From contig CAVXFL010000009.1 of the NCBI GenBank assembly GCA_963761015.1, positions 434,001 through 498,000 of the forward strand: DNA of 64,000 nt. Direction: 5' to 3'. The translations under genes and the position numbers were made by a program. The stretch comes from CAVXFL01 sp963761015 (lineage in GTDB: Bacteria; Pseudomonadota; Alphaproteobacteria; Acetobacterales; Acetobacteraceae). The first letter of the stretch is position 1. Each line of letters starts with the position of its first letter. The notes under the pieces were generated by a model. It saw only the letters and a program-made list of their open reading frames with translations. It was not told the DNA's origin and searched no databases. Shown here one piece after another: positions 1-8,019 of the stretch.

Positions 1-219
1 TGGCTGGTGTTCACCGGCGAAGGGAACGGCTGGTTCAAGGCCTACGATGCACGCACCGGCGCGCAGCTTTGGGGCTTCCAGGCGGGCGCCGGCGTGAACG
101 CGCCGCCGGCCTCGTATACGGTCGAGGGCAAGCAGTACATCGTGGTGGCGGCTGGCGGGAACACGCAGCTCGATTACAAGCGTGGCAACGCCGTCATCGC
201 CTTCACGCTCGCCGAGTAA
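1..219 (+). CDS. PQQ-dependent dehydrogenase, C-terminal end (partial)
   Basis: This is the last 72 residues of a quinoprotein dehydrogenase of the methanol/ethanol dehydrogenase family; the frame is open at the left edge of the window. The stretch AYDARTGAQLWGFQAG followed by a glycine/alanine-rich strand (VVAAGG) is the terminal tryptophan-docking repeat of the eight-bladed PQQ propeller. Such enzymes oxidise alcohols or aldehydes in the periplasm and pass electrons to a c-type cytochrome, which fits the cytochrome gene just downstream. The substrate cannot be told from this fragment. A hairpin follows the stop. Confidence 0.88.
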   Translation, partial: WLVFTGEGNGWFKAYDARTGAQLWGFQAGAGVNAPPASYTVEGKQYIVVAAGGNTQLDYKRGNAVIAFTLAE

Positions 220-243
220 GTTTTCGACCGATCGCCTGATGGG

Positions 244-270
244 ACGGGACCGCCTGGCGGTCCCGTTTCT
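244..270 (+). terminator. Rho-independent-type hairpin after the dehydrogenase
   Basis: The arms ACGGGACCGCC and GGCGGTCCCGT are exact reverse complements lying almost back to back, followed by a short T-rich stretch (TTTCT). It sits between the dehydrogenase stop and the cytochrome gene and probably terminates or attenuates transcription. Confidence 0.7.
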
Positions 271-299
271 CTGTCGGCGCAACCAAGGAATTTGCGTGC

Positions 300-872
300 A
301 TGCGCCGCCGGCTGATCCTTGCCGCAACTGTATTGGCAGCACTGAACTTTTCCTCCGCGGGCTTCGCGGCTCCGGTCGAGGAATTGGCAAAGATTTGCGC
401 CAGCTGTCACGGCGTTTCCGGCATCCCGATCGACCCGAAAATTCCGGTCATCTGGGGCCAGCAGGTCGGCTACATCTATCTCGACCTTCGTGACTTCAAG
501 CGCGGCACGCGCAAGAACGACCTGATGTCGCCGGTGACAGCCGGATTGTCGAAGCAGGACATGCTGGCGTTGGCGGAATATTTTTCCAAGAAGCCCTGGC
601 CCAATCTTGGCCAGAAACGTGCATCGGACCGGGCAATCCACCTGGCCGAGCGGGACGCGAGTTCCGGTCAGTGCACGCAATGCCATCTCGGCGGCTATGT
701 CGGCGCCGGCACTACGCCGCGGCTGGCCAATCAGAGCAGGCCGTATCTCGTGAAAACCATGCAGGATTTCCGCTCGGGCGCGCGCGCGAACAATCCGTGG
801 ATGACGGATCTGCTCAAGACGTACAAGGATCAGGACATCGAGGCGTTAGCCGATTACCTCGCCGGACTCTGA
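300..872 (+). CDS. Diheme c-type cytochrome
   Basis: A 190-residue exported cytochrome with a signal peptide (about residues 1-23, ending GFAA) and two haem-attachment motifs, CASCH (33-37) and CTQCH (125-129). Each lies in its own cytochrome c domain, as in cytochrome c4-like proteins. It most likely accepts electrons from the PQQ dehydrogenase encoded immediately upstream and passes them to the respiratory chain in the periplasm. Its 3' end overlaps the convergent rhodanese-like gene by 19 bases. Regulation separate from the dehydrogenase is possible because a hairpin lies between them. Confidence 0.88.
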   Translation: MRRRLILAATVLAALNFSSAGFAAPVEELAKICASCHGVSGIPIDPKIPVIWGQQVGYIYLDLRDFKRGTRKNDLMSPVTAGLSKQDMLALAEYFSKKPWPNLGQKRASDRAIHLAERDASSGQCTQCHLGGYVGAGTTPRLANQSRPYLVKTMQDFRSGARANNPWMTDLLKTYKDQDIEALADYLAGL

Positions 873-1414
873 GCGAGTTTGCCGGCTTTGGGCCGAGCCC
901 CTGGTCCTTGCTGATTGGCTGGCGCGGTCGGCAGCCCGGCATCCTCCCAGCCCTCGATGCCGTCCGGGTACCAGAACACGTCCCGATAGCCGTACCCGAC
1001 CACGCGCCGCGCGGCGTTCCAACTGCTCCAGCAGTGCGGGTGGCAGTAGATGAGGATTGGGCGATCACGCGCCCCGCCGGTCAGTTCGGTCAGGCGCGTG
1101 CGAAAATAGTGCTCTAGCGCAGGCGAGATCGGGCTGTGCCCGGCGCCGGGAATCCAAAAACTGCCTGGAATGTCGCGGTGCCCCGGCGGCAGCCATGGCG
1201 CGCCTGGCGCCAGACCCTGCGGCCGCCGCGGTTTCTCCGACACGTCGACGATCACGAGCCCGGGTTTTTGCAGCAGAGCCTTGGCCGCCGCCGTGTGCAC
1301 CACGGTCGCGCCAGGAAGGCTTGTCGGGACGGGTCGGGCCGAAGACCGCGATTGCATTGCGTTCGGCGCCGCCCCGATCAGCAGCAGAGCGCCCAGCAAC
1401 GCCAGGACGCGCAT
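854..1414 (-). CDS. PQQ-associated CXXCW-type rhodanese-like protein
   Basis: A 186-residue exported protein with a signal peptide (ending about residue 19) and a rhodanese-like fold. Instead of a single catalytic cysteine loop it has YCHPHCWSSWNAA, with C124, C128 and W129. This matches the family known as PQQ-dependent catabolism-associated CXXCW motif protein, which co-occurs with quinoprotein dehydrogenases. Its ATG overlaps the stop of the SoxYZ-like gene by one base (TGATG), so the two are translationally coupled. Its exact role in the relay is not established; thiol or persulfide transfer is an inference from the fold. Confidence 0.82.
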   Translation of the reverse strand: MRVLALLGALLLIGAAPNAMQSRSSARPVPTSLPGATVVHTAAAKALLQKPGLVIVDVSEKPRRPQGLAPGAPWLPPGHRDIPGSFWIPGAGHSPISPALEHYFRTRLTELTGGARDRPILIYCHPHCWSSWNAARRVVGYGYRDVFWYPDGIEGWEDAGLPTAPANQQGPGARPKAGKLAQSPAR

Positions 1415-2244
1415 CAAGCGGCGGCCGGCGGCAGATCGAAGCTGTGCCGGAACGTGGCTTTGCTGCTGTCCCGCACCGTCACGAGCATCTTGCCCTTCGC
1501 CTCGGGCACAAAGCCGAAGCCGATGACCGGGTCGGTGGAAAGCGAGATATCGCTGTCCAGGTGGAACACCAGGCCGCTGTTGTAGGTGACGTCCACGCTC
1601 CGGATGAAGCGCGCCGGCGTGTAGAGCCGGGTGACCTGATTCATCTGCATGCCGTTGAAGTTCGGATGCCGGATCATCAGCTTCGCTTGCACCGGCTTGC
1701 CGGCGGCGAATTCGTCGACCAAGCGCAACTTCATGCGCCCGATATCGGAGAGCCCGGCAATTTCGGTCTCCGCGGGTGCCGAGCACCCGCCGGCGGCCTT
1801 GATGAACCGGGTCGCCGCGTAGAGCTTGCCGTCCGCGGTTTCCACGACCGCGTGCATGTTCGTGTACTGATCGACGCGCACGCGGAGCGCGAGCTCGCGC
1901 GGATCGGCTTTCGGCCCGAAGGTGAAATGCGCGGCGAGCGGCGAGGGGTTGTCGTCGATGACGAACCAGAGCCCCGTCACCTGGTTGCCGGGCCGAAGCG
2001 ACAGGTTGACCGGCACCAGCGCGGCATCCAGCGCGCGCGAGGGCGCGTCGATGCCGATGATCGCGCTGCCGTCCGCGATCGCGCGGTTGCCGAAAATCGT
2101 GCGCCGAAGATCCTTCCAGCGCGCCGCGCGGGCGGTGGCGTCCTCGGCGCGGGCGAAATCGGGCCAGCCAGCGAGCGCGATCGCGGCCGTCGCCGTCATC
2201 AGCAGGTTGCGTCGGGTCGGTCCGTTCGGATGCGAGGCCATCAT
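1414..2244 (-). CDS. Quinoprotein dehydrogenase-associated SoxYZ-like fused carrier
   Basis: A protein of about 276 residues with a Tat/Sec-type leader (TRRNLLMTATAAIALAG) followed by a SoxY-like domain and a SoxZ-like C-terminal domain in one chain. The SoxY part ends in GGCSAPA, whose cysteine corresponds to the swinging-arm residue that carries sulfur adducts in SoxY. Fused SoxYZ carriers next to PQQ dehydrogenases form a recognised family. I chose the ATG at 2244, which overlaps the upstream stop (ATGA) and follows a GGAGTGG ribosome site; a second in-frame ATG lies directly after it. Its neighbours are the SoxH-like hydrolase and the CXXCW protein. Confidence 0.87.
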   Translation of the reverse strand: MMASHPNGPTRRNLLMTATAAIALAGWPDFARAEDATARAARWKDLRRTIFGNRAIADGSAIIGIDAPSRALDAALVPVNLSLRPGNQVTGLWFVIDDNPSPLAAHFTFGPKADPRELALRVRVDQYTNMHAVVETADGKLYAATRFIKAAGGCSAPAETEIAGLSDIGRMKLRLVDEFAAGKPVQAKLMIRHPNFNGMQMNQVTRLYTPARFIRSVDVTYNSGLVFHLDSDISLSTDPVIGFGFVPEAKGKMLVTVRDSSKATFRHSFDLPPAAA

Positions 2245-3332
2245 TCCCACTCCAGTTCCTTGTACACCTCGGTGATATTGCGGCCATTATAGTCGTCGAA
2301 CAGCAGCCATCGGCCGCGCTCGGATCGGGCTACCGTCTTCACGGCTTGCCCGATTGGCGCGTTCACGGCAATGGCCTTGCGCACGCCGTCCCGCAATGCG
2401 GTGAGATAGCGGACGAGATCGGCTGCGGCGGGCGCAAAATCAACCACGATCGGCCCGTGCCCCGGAACAGCGCGGTTGGCGCCCGCCCCTTTCAGCTTCT
2501 CCAATTCGCGCAGCCACCCGAGCAGGCTGCCGTCGAGCGCCGGAACGCGGCGCACGAATAAGAGATCGGCAGGCAGCAGCAGCCCGCTCGCCCGGTCCAG
2601 CATGGAGAGATCGCAGTCGGTATGCGCGATCCCGTGCGCGGTGAAGGCGATCGGCCGACCGCCGAGGTCGATCTCGGCATGGTCCGCGACCGGCATGGTC
2701 GGCATGACGACATCGCCCGCCCGGCGTGCGCCGAGCAGGTCCTCCAGCCGCTTGCGGTAATACGAGCCGCGGCTCGCCAGCGCGGTGGCGAGGCGGGCGT
2801 GGCCGATGAAGGTCGGGTTGTCCTGGCGGAACGCGGCGGCGCCGAACGCGTGGTCGGGGTGGACGTGGCTGATCATCACGTAACGGATCGGCTTGTCGGT
2901 CCTCGCGCGGATCGCCGCGCGCAACCGCTCGCCATCCGACACGCTGCCGCCGCTGTCCGTCACCAACACGGCGTCGCGCCCGACGATGAAGCCGATATTG
3001 GCGATGGCGTCGAGATTGGCCGCCGTCGCGTCCTGGTTCACGCCGCGGCGAAGGAACAGCCCCGGCGCCGCTTCCTCGACCGGCGTCGGGCCGCTCGGGG
3101 CGGTGGCGCGGGCGAGCGAGGGCAGGCAACAGAGGCAGAACCCGCCGGCGAGCGCGGCGCGGCGGGAAACGGCGGCTCGCGGTTTGGCTCTGAGGGTGGC
3201 ACCACCCGCCCCATGCCGGCGAAAGCCGGCATCCACGGCGCCGCCGCACCAGAACTCGGATTTTCGTGCGGCGGCGCCGTGGATCCCGGCTTTCGACGGG
3301 AAAGACAATCGAAAATGCGCTGATTCAGACAA
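2241..3332 (-). CDS. Quinoprotein relay zinc metallo-hydrolase (SoxH-like MBL fold)
   Basis: A metallo-beta-lactamase-fold enzyme with the metal motif HVHPDH and later metal-site histidines (AHTD, PGHGP). It belongs with the SoxH-related zinc hydrolases that accompany fused SoxYZ carriers and PQQ dehydrogenases. A Tat-type signal (SRRAALAGGF) begins only at about residue 56. The only in-frame start upstream is a TTG at 3332, so about 30 residues between start and signal are the translation of a palindromic repeat. The N-terminus is therefore uncertain, but the catalytic body is complete and ends with a 4-base overlap into the SoxYZ-like gene. Confidence 0.83.
   Translation of the reverse strand: MSESAHFRLSFPSKAGIHGAAARKSEFWCGGAVDAGFRRHGAGGATLRAKPRAAVSRRAALAGGFCLCCLPSLARATAPSGPTPVEEAAPGLFLRRGVNQDATAANLDAIANIGFIVGRDAVLVTDSGGSVSDGERLRAAIRARTDKPIRYVMISHVHPDHAFGAAAFRQDNPTFIGHARLATALASRGSYYRKRLEDLLGARRAGDVVMPTMPVADHAEIDLGGRPIAFTAHGIAHTDCDLSMLDRASGLLLPADLLFVRRVPALDGSLLGWLRELEKLKGAGANRAVPGHGPIVVDFAPAAADLVRYLTALRDGVRKAIAVNAPIGQAVKTVARSERGRWLLFDDYNGRNITEVYKELEWE
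3210..3303. repeat. Palindromic repeat, type C, inside the hydrolase reading frame
   Basis: Two arms of about 40 bases are near-perfect inverted copies around a short AT-richer loop. The core GTGGATCCCGGCTTTCG and its complement frame GCGCCGCCGCAC. Related sequences are seen at 16148-16178 and 48802-48894. Here the element lies between the only available start codon and the Tat signal of the hydrolase gene. Confidence 0.85.
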
Positions 3333-3340
3333 AGCGCTCG

Positions 3341-4519
3341 TTACACAAACAACAAATCCGGCTGCAGCCCCAGCATGTGCCGCCCGACGGTCTCGTAATG
3401 CGTGCGCCGTCCCTGCGCCTGCTGCGCGACCGCGTGCATGTCGCGCAGGCGGCGCTCGTAGGGGCCGCTCTCGAAAATCGCCGTGGCCCCGGCGCTGTGA
3501 TAGGTGCGGTCGAGCACCTCCTGCGCCTCGTTGATGGCGTAGGTCGAGGCCAGGCGGATCGCTATCCGCTGATCCATCGTGAACTCGCCCTGCTCCGGCA
3601 GCGCTTCCCAGACTTCGCGCAAGCTCTGCATCAGGAACGCCCGCGCGGCCCGCAGCCGCGCATCGCCAACCGCGATTTCCGCTTGCGTGACCGTGCTGTC
3701 GCGCAACGACGTTTGCGCCCCGCGCGGCTTCTTGTTGCGCGCGAGGTCGATGAAGGTGTCCAGCACCGTGCGCGCGATCCCAAGCGCCACGCCGGCGAAG
3801 CCGGCCGCGTAAAGCTGCGACGTGGTGAAGCGATACAGCAATCCGGTGTGAACCCGCTCGCCCGTATTGTAGCGGTCGAGCGAATAGACCTCGGGCACGA
3901 ACAGGTCAGAGACCGAGTAGCTGTCGCTCCCCGTGCCCTTCAGCCCGACCACGTGCCAGACATCCTTGATGGTCGCGCGTGAACGGGGAAACAGCATGGT
4001 GCGGCCGCCCTCGCTGCCCTCGGTGCCGGGGCGGATCGAGCCGTCCTGGTCGCGGATGAGGCAGTGACCGCCAAGCCAAGTGGCGTGCCGGCTGCCGCTC
4101 GCAAACTGCCACGTCCCGCTCACCCGATAACCGCCCTCGACCACCTCGGCGGTACCGGCCGCGCCGGCGCCCCAGGCGAGCGCCGCACGCGGATCGCCGA
4201 ACACCTCGGCGGCGATATCCGAACGCAGCCAAGCCGCCGACATCGAGCAGCCATCGTTCTGGCCCAGGCACCAGGCGGTGCTGGCGTCGCCCCCGGCAAT
4301 GGTCTCGATCACCGCGACGTAGCTCATCGGATCAAGCTCCGCCCCGCCCACGGATTCCGGCAGGAGCAGACGGAACAGCCCGGCGTCATACAGGGCCTCG
4401 AGCACCTCCGGCGTCAGTTCCCGCGCGCTCTCGATTCGAGGCGCGGCGGCGTCCAGCAGGGGCACAAGCTCGCGGGCGCGCGCGAGGCAATCGGCGGCGC
4501 CAGGGGAACGCGGCGACAT
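3341..4519 (-). CDS. Acyl-CoA dehydrogenase-family flavoprotein (monooxygenase-type C-terminus)
   Basis: A 392-residue protein with the acyl-CoA dehydrogenase fold. It has a helical N-terminal domain (LPESVGGAELD), a beta domain (YRVSGTWQFASGSRHATW), and a C-terminal helical domain typical of the flavin-dependent hydroxylase branch (HsaA/DszC-like) rather than of true fatty acyl-CoA dehydrogenases. The substrate is unknown. I chose the ATG at 4519 because the N-terminal helix starts there; the frame stays open further upstream without family similarity. It is divergent from the encapsulin operon and separated from it by about 144 bases that must contain both promoters. Confidence 0.78.
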   Translation of the reverse strand: MSPRSPGAADCLARARELVPLLDAAAPRIESARELTPEVLEALYDAGLFRLLLPESVGGAELDPMSYVAVIETIAGGDASTAWCLGQNDGCSMSAAWLRSDIAAEVFGDPRAALAWGAGAAGTAEVVEGGYRVSGTWQFASGSRHATWLGGHCLIRDQDGSIRPGTEGSEGGRTMLFPRSRATIKDVWHVVGLKGTGSDSYSVSDLFVPEVYSLDRYNTGERVHTGLLYRFTTSQLYAAGFAGVALGIARTVLDTFIDLARNKKPRGAQTSLRDSTVTQAEIAVGDARLRAARAFLMQSLREVWEALPEQGEFTMDQRIAIRLASTYAINEAQEVLDRTYHSAGATAIFESGPYERRLRDMHAVAQQAQGRRTHYETVGRHMLGLQPDLLFV

Positions 4520-4663
4520 GATGGGGCCAGCATGCCGGGATTTGCGCCGGCTTGCCAGCCCGTCCTCACGAGTTCCTGCTTTGTGGGGCCGGCCCGACAC
4601 CGATAGGCTCCCGGACCGTTCGGTGGCCGCATTTCCGGAAATCAAGAACAGGAGGAGAACCCC

Positions 4664-5035
4664 ATGGCGGGTGAGACGCTGCATGAGGAACGATCCGTGC
4701 TGGGAGCGGAGTTGCTCGACCGGCACCGCGCGATATCCAATTTGATCGAGGAGCTGGAGGCGATCGACTGGTACGATCAGCGGATCAAGGCCAGCGACGA
4801 CGAGCAGCTCAAGCAGATTCTCGCCCATAACCGCGCGGAGGAGAAGGAACACGCCTCCATGCTGCTGGAATGGCTGCGGCGGGGCGATCCCGAATTCACC
4901 GCGCACCTGCAGAATTACCTGTTCACCAGCGGCCCGATCCGCGAGGCCGAGCCGAACGGAGCGGACACGGAGCCAGCGCCCGCCGGCGACGGCAGCCTCG
5001 GCATCGGCTCCTTGCGCGGGGTCGCCGAGCGATGA
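4664..5035 (+). CDS. Encapsulated ferritin (EncFtn-type encapsulin cargo)
   Basis: A 123-residue two-helix ferritin-like protein. Helix 1 carries EELEAIDWYDQR and helix 2 carries EEKEHASMLLEW, supplying the Glu/Glu/His and Trp/Tyr residues known in encapsulated ferritins, which form a ferroxidase site at a subunit interface. The C-terminal tail DGSLGIGSLRG after a disordered Ala/Pro/Glu linker is a classic cargo-loading peptide that docks inside an encapsulin shell. A strong ribosome site AGGAGG (4650-4655) precedes the ATG. The stop overlaps the shell gene start by 4 bases (ATGA). Expected role: oxidation of Fe(II) to mineral inside the compartment. Confidence 0.95.
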   Translation: MAGETLHEERSVLGAELLDRHRAISNLIEELEAIDWYDQRIKASDDEQLKQILAHNRAEEKEHASMLLEWLRRGDPEFTAHLQNYLFTSGPIREAEPNGADTEPAPAGDGSLGIGSLRGVAER

Positions 5036-5853
5036 ACCATCTCTTCCGCGAGCTTGCGCCGATTTCCGCCGCTGCCTGGGACGAGATCGAGACCGAGGCG
5101 ATGCGCACGCTGAAAACCATGCTGGCAGCGCGAAAACTGGTCAATTTCGCCGGCCCCGAAGGTTGGAAGGCCTCGGCAATCGGCATCGGGCGAAGCGAGT
5201 CGATCGGCGCACCGGGACCGGGCGCGGTCGATGCGCGCGTGCGGCGGGTGCTGCCGTTCATGGAGTTGCGCGCCGGATTCGATATGCGGCGCGACGAACT
5301 CGACGCGGCCGACCGGGGCGCGAAGGACTTCGACACCGGCCCGGTGATCGAGGCCGCACGGCGCATCGCCATCGCCGAGGATCGCGCCATCTTCCATGGG
5401 CACGCCGCGGCCGGCATTCGCGGCATCTGCCAGGTGGACGCCGAAACCGCGCTGCGGCTGCCCGACAATGTCGAGGACTACCCCGAGCACATCGCCACGG
5501 CGCTGAACCGACTGCGCCATCGCGGTATCGGCGCGCCCTATGCCGTCGCGCTCGGCGAGGAGTGCTATACGGGGCTGACCGAGGCGACGAAGGGCGGCTA
5601 TCCGGTGATCCAGCACGTGCGGCGGCTGTTCGAGGGGCCGATCGTCTGGGCGCCGGGGCTGGACGGCGCGGTCGTGCTGTCGATGCGCGGTGAGGATTTC
5701 GAGCTGACGGTCGGGCAGGATTTCTCCATCGGCTATCTGAGCCACGACGCCGAGCGGGTGCGGCTCTATATCGAGGAGAGCTTCACCTTCTGGAACATCA
5801 CCCCGGAGGCCGCGGTGCATCTGCCGCGAGCGGGCGCGGCGAGCGGACAATGA
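5032..5853 (+). CDS. Encapsulin nanocompartment shell protein (family 1)
   Basis: A 273-residue protein of the HK97-fold encapsulin (linocin/CFP29-like) family, at the usual family length. The N-terminal helix MNHLFRELAPISAAAWDEIE is the region that binds cargo peptides on the inner shell surface. The E-loop region (PFMELRAGFDMRRDELD) and C-terminal A-domain (VGQDFSIGYLSHD, RLYIEESFTFW) match the family. It is translationally coupled to the ferritin upstream (ATGA) and to the M19-like gene downstream (ATGA). Together with the ferritin it would form an iron-storage compartment in the cytoplasm. Confidence 0.95.
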   Translation: MNHLFRELAPISAAAWDEIETEAMRTLKTMLAARKLVNFAGPEGWKASAIGIGRSESIGAPGPGAVDARVRRVLPFMELRAGFDMRRDELDAADRGAKDFDTGPVIEAARRIAIAEDRAIFHGHAAAGIRGICQVDAETALRLPDNVEDYPEHIATALNRLRHRGIGAPYAVALGEECYTGLTEATKGGYPVIQHVRRLFEGPIVWAPGLDGAVVLSMRGEDFELTVGQDFSIGYLSHDAERVRLYIEESFTFWNITPEAAVHLPRAGAASGQ

Positions 5854-6821
5854 GCGGCAACGCCGGACCGCTGATCTTCGACGGGCTCATCGTGTCGAAG
5901 TGGGGGCCGGATGTGTTCCGCGATATGCGCCGCGGCGGGCTCGGCGGCGCGAATTGCACCTGCTGCGTGTGGGAGAATTTTTCCGAGACCATGCGGAACA
6001 TCGCCGCCTGGGACGGCTGGTTTCGCGATTACCCCGAACTGATCGTGAAGGCGCACACGGTGGCGGACATCCGACGCGCGAAGCAGGATGGCCGAACCGC
6101 CATCGTGCTCGGCTTCCAGAACGTGTCCGCCTTCGAGGACCGGCTCGGCCGTGTCGGGCTGTTCAAGGAACTCGGCGTCGGGATCGCACAGATCGCGTAC
6201 AACACGCAGAACCTGGTCGGCACCGGCTGCTACGAATCGCGCGATGGCGGCTTGTCCGATTTCGGCCGCGACGTGGTCCTGGAGATGAACCGCGTCGGCA
6301 TGATGTGCGACCTCAGCCATGTTGGCCCGGTCACGTCGCGCGACGTCATTCTCGCTTCGCGCGAGCCGTGCTGCTACTCCCATTGCCTGCCGGCGGCATT
6401 GAAGGCGCATCCGCGCAACAAGTCCGACGAGGAGCTGAGGTTCATCGCCGATCGTGGCGGCTTCGTCGGCGTGACGATGTTCCCACCGTTTCTGCCGAAG
6501 GGCCCGGCCTCGACGGTGGACGACTACGTGGCGGCGATCGACTACGTGATCGACCTGGTCGGCGAGGACCACGTCGGCATCGGCACCGATTTCACCCAGG
6601 GGCACGGGGAGGACTTCTTCCGCTGGATCACCCACGACAAGGGCGACGGCCGCAAGCTGACCGATTTCGGCGAGGTGATTAACCCCGAAGGCTTCCGCGC
6701 CATCGGTGAGTATCCGACCCTGATCCGCGCCATGCAGCGCGCGGGCTGGAGCGCGGGGCGGATCGAAAAGGTTGCCGGCGAGAATTGGCTGCGCATGCTG
6801 ACTGAAGTTTGGGGCGGCTGA
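5850..6821 (+). CDS. M19 dipeptidase-like protein with altered metal site
   Basis: A 323-residue TIM-barrel protein of the renal/membrane dipeptidase family (M19), with no signal peptide. Conserved later residues are present: DLSHVG (H157), YSHC (H178), HPRN (R189) and GIGTDF (D247). The N-terminal zinc ligands are not: the usual H-x-D after the first strand reads DGLIVSKW, and the bridging glutamate position reads LGFQN (Q90). A normal binuclear zinc centre therefore looks impossible, so the activity may differ from dipeptide hydrolysis. It overlaps the encapsulin gene by 4 bases and lies 7 bases before the FAD oxidase, implying one transcript. Confidence 0.85.
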   Translation: MSGNAGPLIFDGLIVSKWGPDVFRDMRRGGLGGANCTCCVWENFSETMRNIAAWDGWFRDYPELIVKAHTVADIRRAKQDGRTAIVLGFQNVSAFEDRLGRVGLFKELGVGIAQIAYNTQNLVGTGCYESRDGGLSDFGRDVVLEMNRVGMMCDLSHVGPVTSRDVILASREPCCYSHCLPAALKAHPRNKSDEELRFIADRGGFVGVTMFPPFLPKGPASTVDDYVAAIDYVIDLVGEDHVGIGTDFTQGHGEDFFRWITHDKGDGRKLTDFGEVINPEGFRAIGEYPTLIRAMQRAGWSAGRIEKVAGENWLRMLTEVWGG

Positions 6822-6828
6822 AGCGCGG

Positions 6829-8019
6829 ATGGAATTTGATGCCATCATCGTCGGCATCGGCGGCATGGGCAGCGCGGCGGCGTGGCAGCTTGCGCGGCGG
6901 GGACAGCGCGTGCTCGGGCTGGAGCGGTTCGATATTCCGCACGCGATGGGATCGTCGCACGGCGTCACCCGCATCATCCGGCTGCCCTATTACGAAAACC
7001 CCGCCTACGTGCCGCTGCTGCGGCGCGCCTACGAACTCTGGCGCGACATCGAACGGGTCTCCGGGCAGGAGTTGCTGGTCGTCACCGGCTCGATCGACGC
7101 CGGGCCGGAGGACCGTGCGCTGCTCCAAGGAGCGCTCGCCTCCGCCCGCCTCCATGACCTGCCACACGAGGTGCTCACTGGCGCCGAGGTCAACGAGCGC
7201 TTTCCCGGATACCGGCTGCCGCCTTCGCACCGCGCCATCTACCAGCGCGACGGCGGCTTCATCGCCAGCGAGCGCGCGATCGTCGCGCATGTCCGCGCCG
7301 CCCAGGCTGCGGGCGCCGATATTCGCGCGCGTGAACGGGTGCTCGCCTGGGAACCGCGCGATGGTGGCGTCCGCGTCACCACCGACAAGGGGACCTACAC
7401 TGCCTCGACGCTGATTCTGACTGCCGGCGCCTGGATCGGCGAACTGGCGGCGCCGCTGCGCGCGCTCGCCGTGCCGGAGCGGCAGGTGCTCGCCTGGCTG
7501 CAACCGCGCCAGCCCCGCCTGTTCGCGCCCGACCGCTTCCCGGTGTTCAATCTCGACGTGGAGGAGGGGCGCTATTACGGCCTGCCGGTGTACGAGGTGC
7601 CCGGATTCAAGTTCGGCCGCTATCACCATCGCGGCGAAACCGCACCCGCGGACGGCATCCGGAGCGAGATTGATGCCGAAGACGAAAACCTGCTGCGCGC
7701 CTTCGCCGAGCGCTATTTTCCCGAAGGCAGCGGCGCCACGATGGCGCTCCGTACCTGCATGTTCACCAACACGCTGGACGAGCATTTCATCATCGACCGG
7801 CACCCCGACCACGATCAGGTGATTCTCGCCTCACCCTGCTCCGGACACGGCTACAAATTCTGCAGCGTCATCGGTGAAATCCTGGCCGATCTCGCCATCG
7901 CGGGCGCGACGCGGCATGATATCTCGCTGTTCCGGCTCGGCGCCACGCGGGCCGGCAACAGCACAATGCCGAACGACGAAGGAGGAAACCCATGCCCAGC
8001 CCGCAAGCCGACGAGCTGA
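6829..8019 (+). CDS. FAD-dependent N-methyl amino acid oxidase (monomeric sarcosine oxidase / SolA type)
   Basis: A 396-residue flavoprotein with an N-terminal Rossmann motif (IIVGIGGMGSAAAWQLARRG) and the family signature GSSHGVTRI. C310 in RTCMFTNTLDEHF corresponds to the covalent FAD-linking cysteine, followed by a late SPCSGHGYKF motif. Members oxidise sarcosine, N-methyltryptophan or similar secondary amines and release hydrogen peroxide. It starts 7 bases after the M19-like stop. Its last 28 bases overlap the esterase gene, and the tail after about residue 375 has little family character. No cargo-loading peptide is visible at its C-terminus. Confidence 0.88.
   Translation: MEFDAIIVGIGGMGSAAAWQLARRGQRVLGLERFDIPHAMGSSHGVTRIIRLPYYENPAYVPLLRRAYELWRDIERVSGQELLVVTGSIDAGPEDRALLQGALASARLHDLPHEVLTGAEVNERFPGYRLPPSHRAIYQRDGGFIASERAIVAHVRAAQAAGADIRARERVLAWEPRDGGVRVTTDKGTYTASTLILTAGAWIGELAAPLRALAVPERQVLAWLQPRQPRLFAPDRFPVFNLDVEEGRYYGLPVYEVPGFKFGRYHHRGETAPADGIRSEIDAEDENLLRAFAERYFPEGSGATMALRTCMFTNTLDEHFIIDRHPDHDQVILASPCSGHGYKFCSVIGEILADLAIAGATRHDISLFRLGATRAGNSTMPNDEGGNPCPARKPTS

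Noticed and set aside
854..2287. Long minus-strand frame of 477 codons spanning the rhodanese and SoxYZ region
   Set aside because: Only its last 187 codons (from 1414) have family similarity and a signal peptide; the upstream part is the antisense frame of the SoxYZ-like gene.
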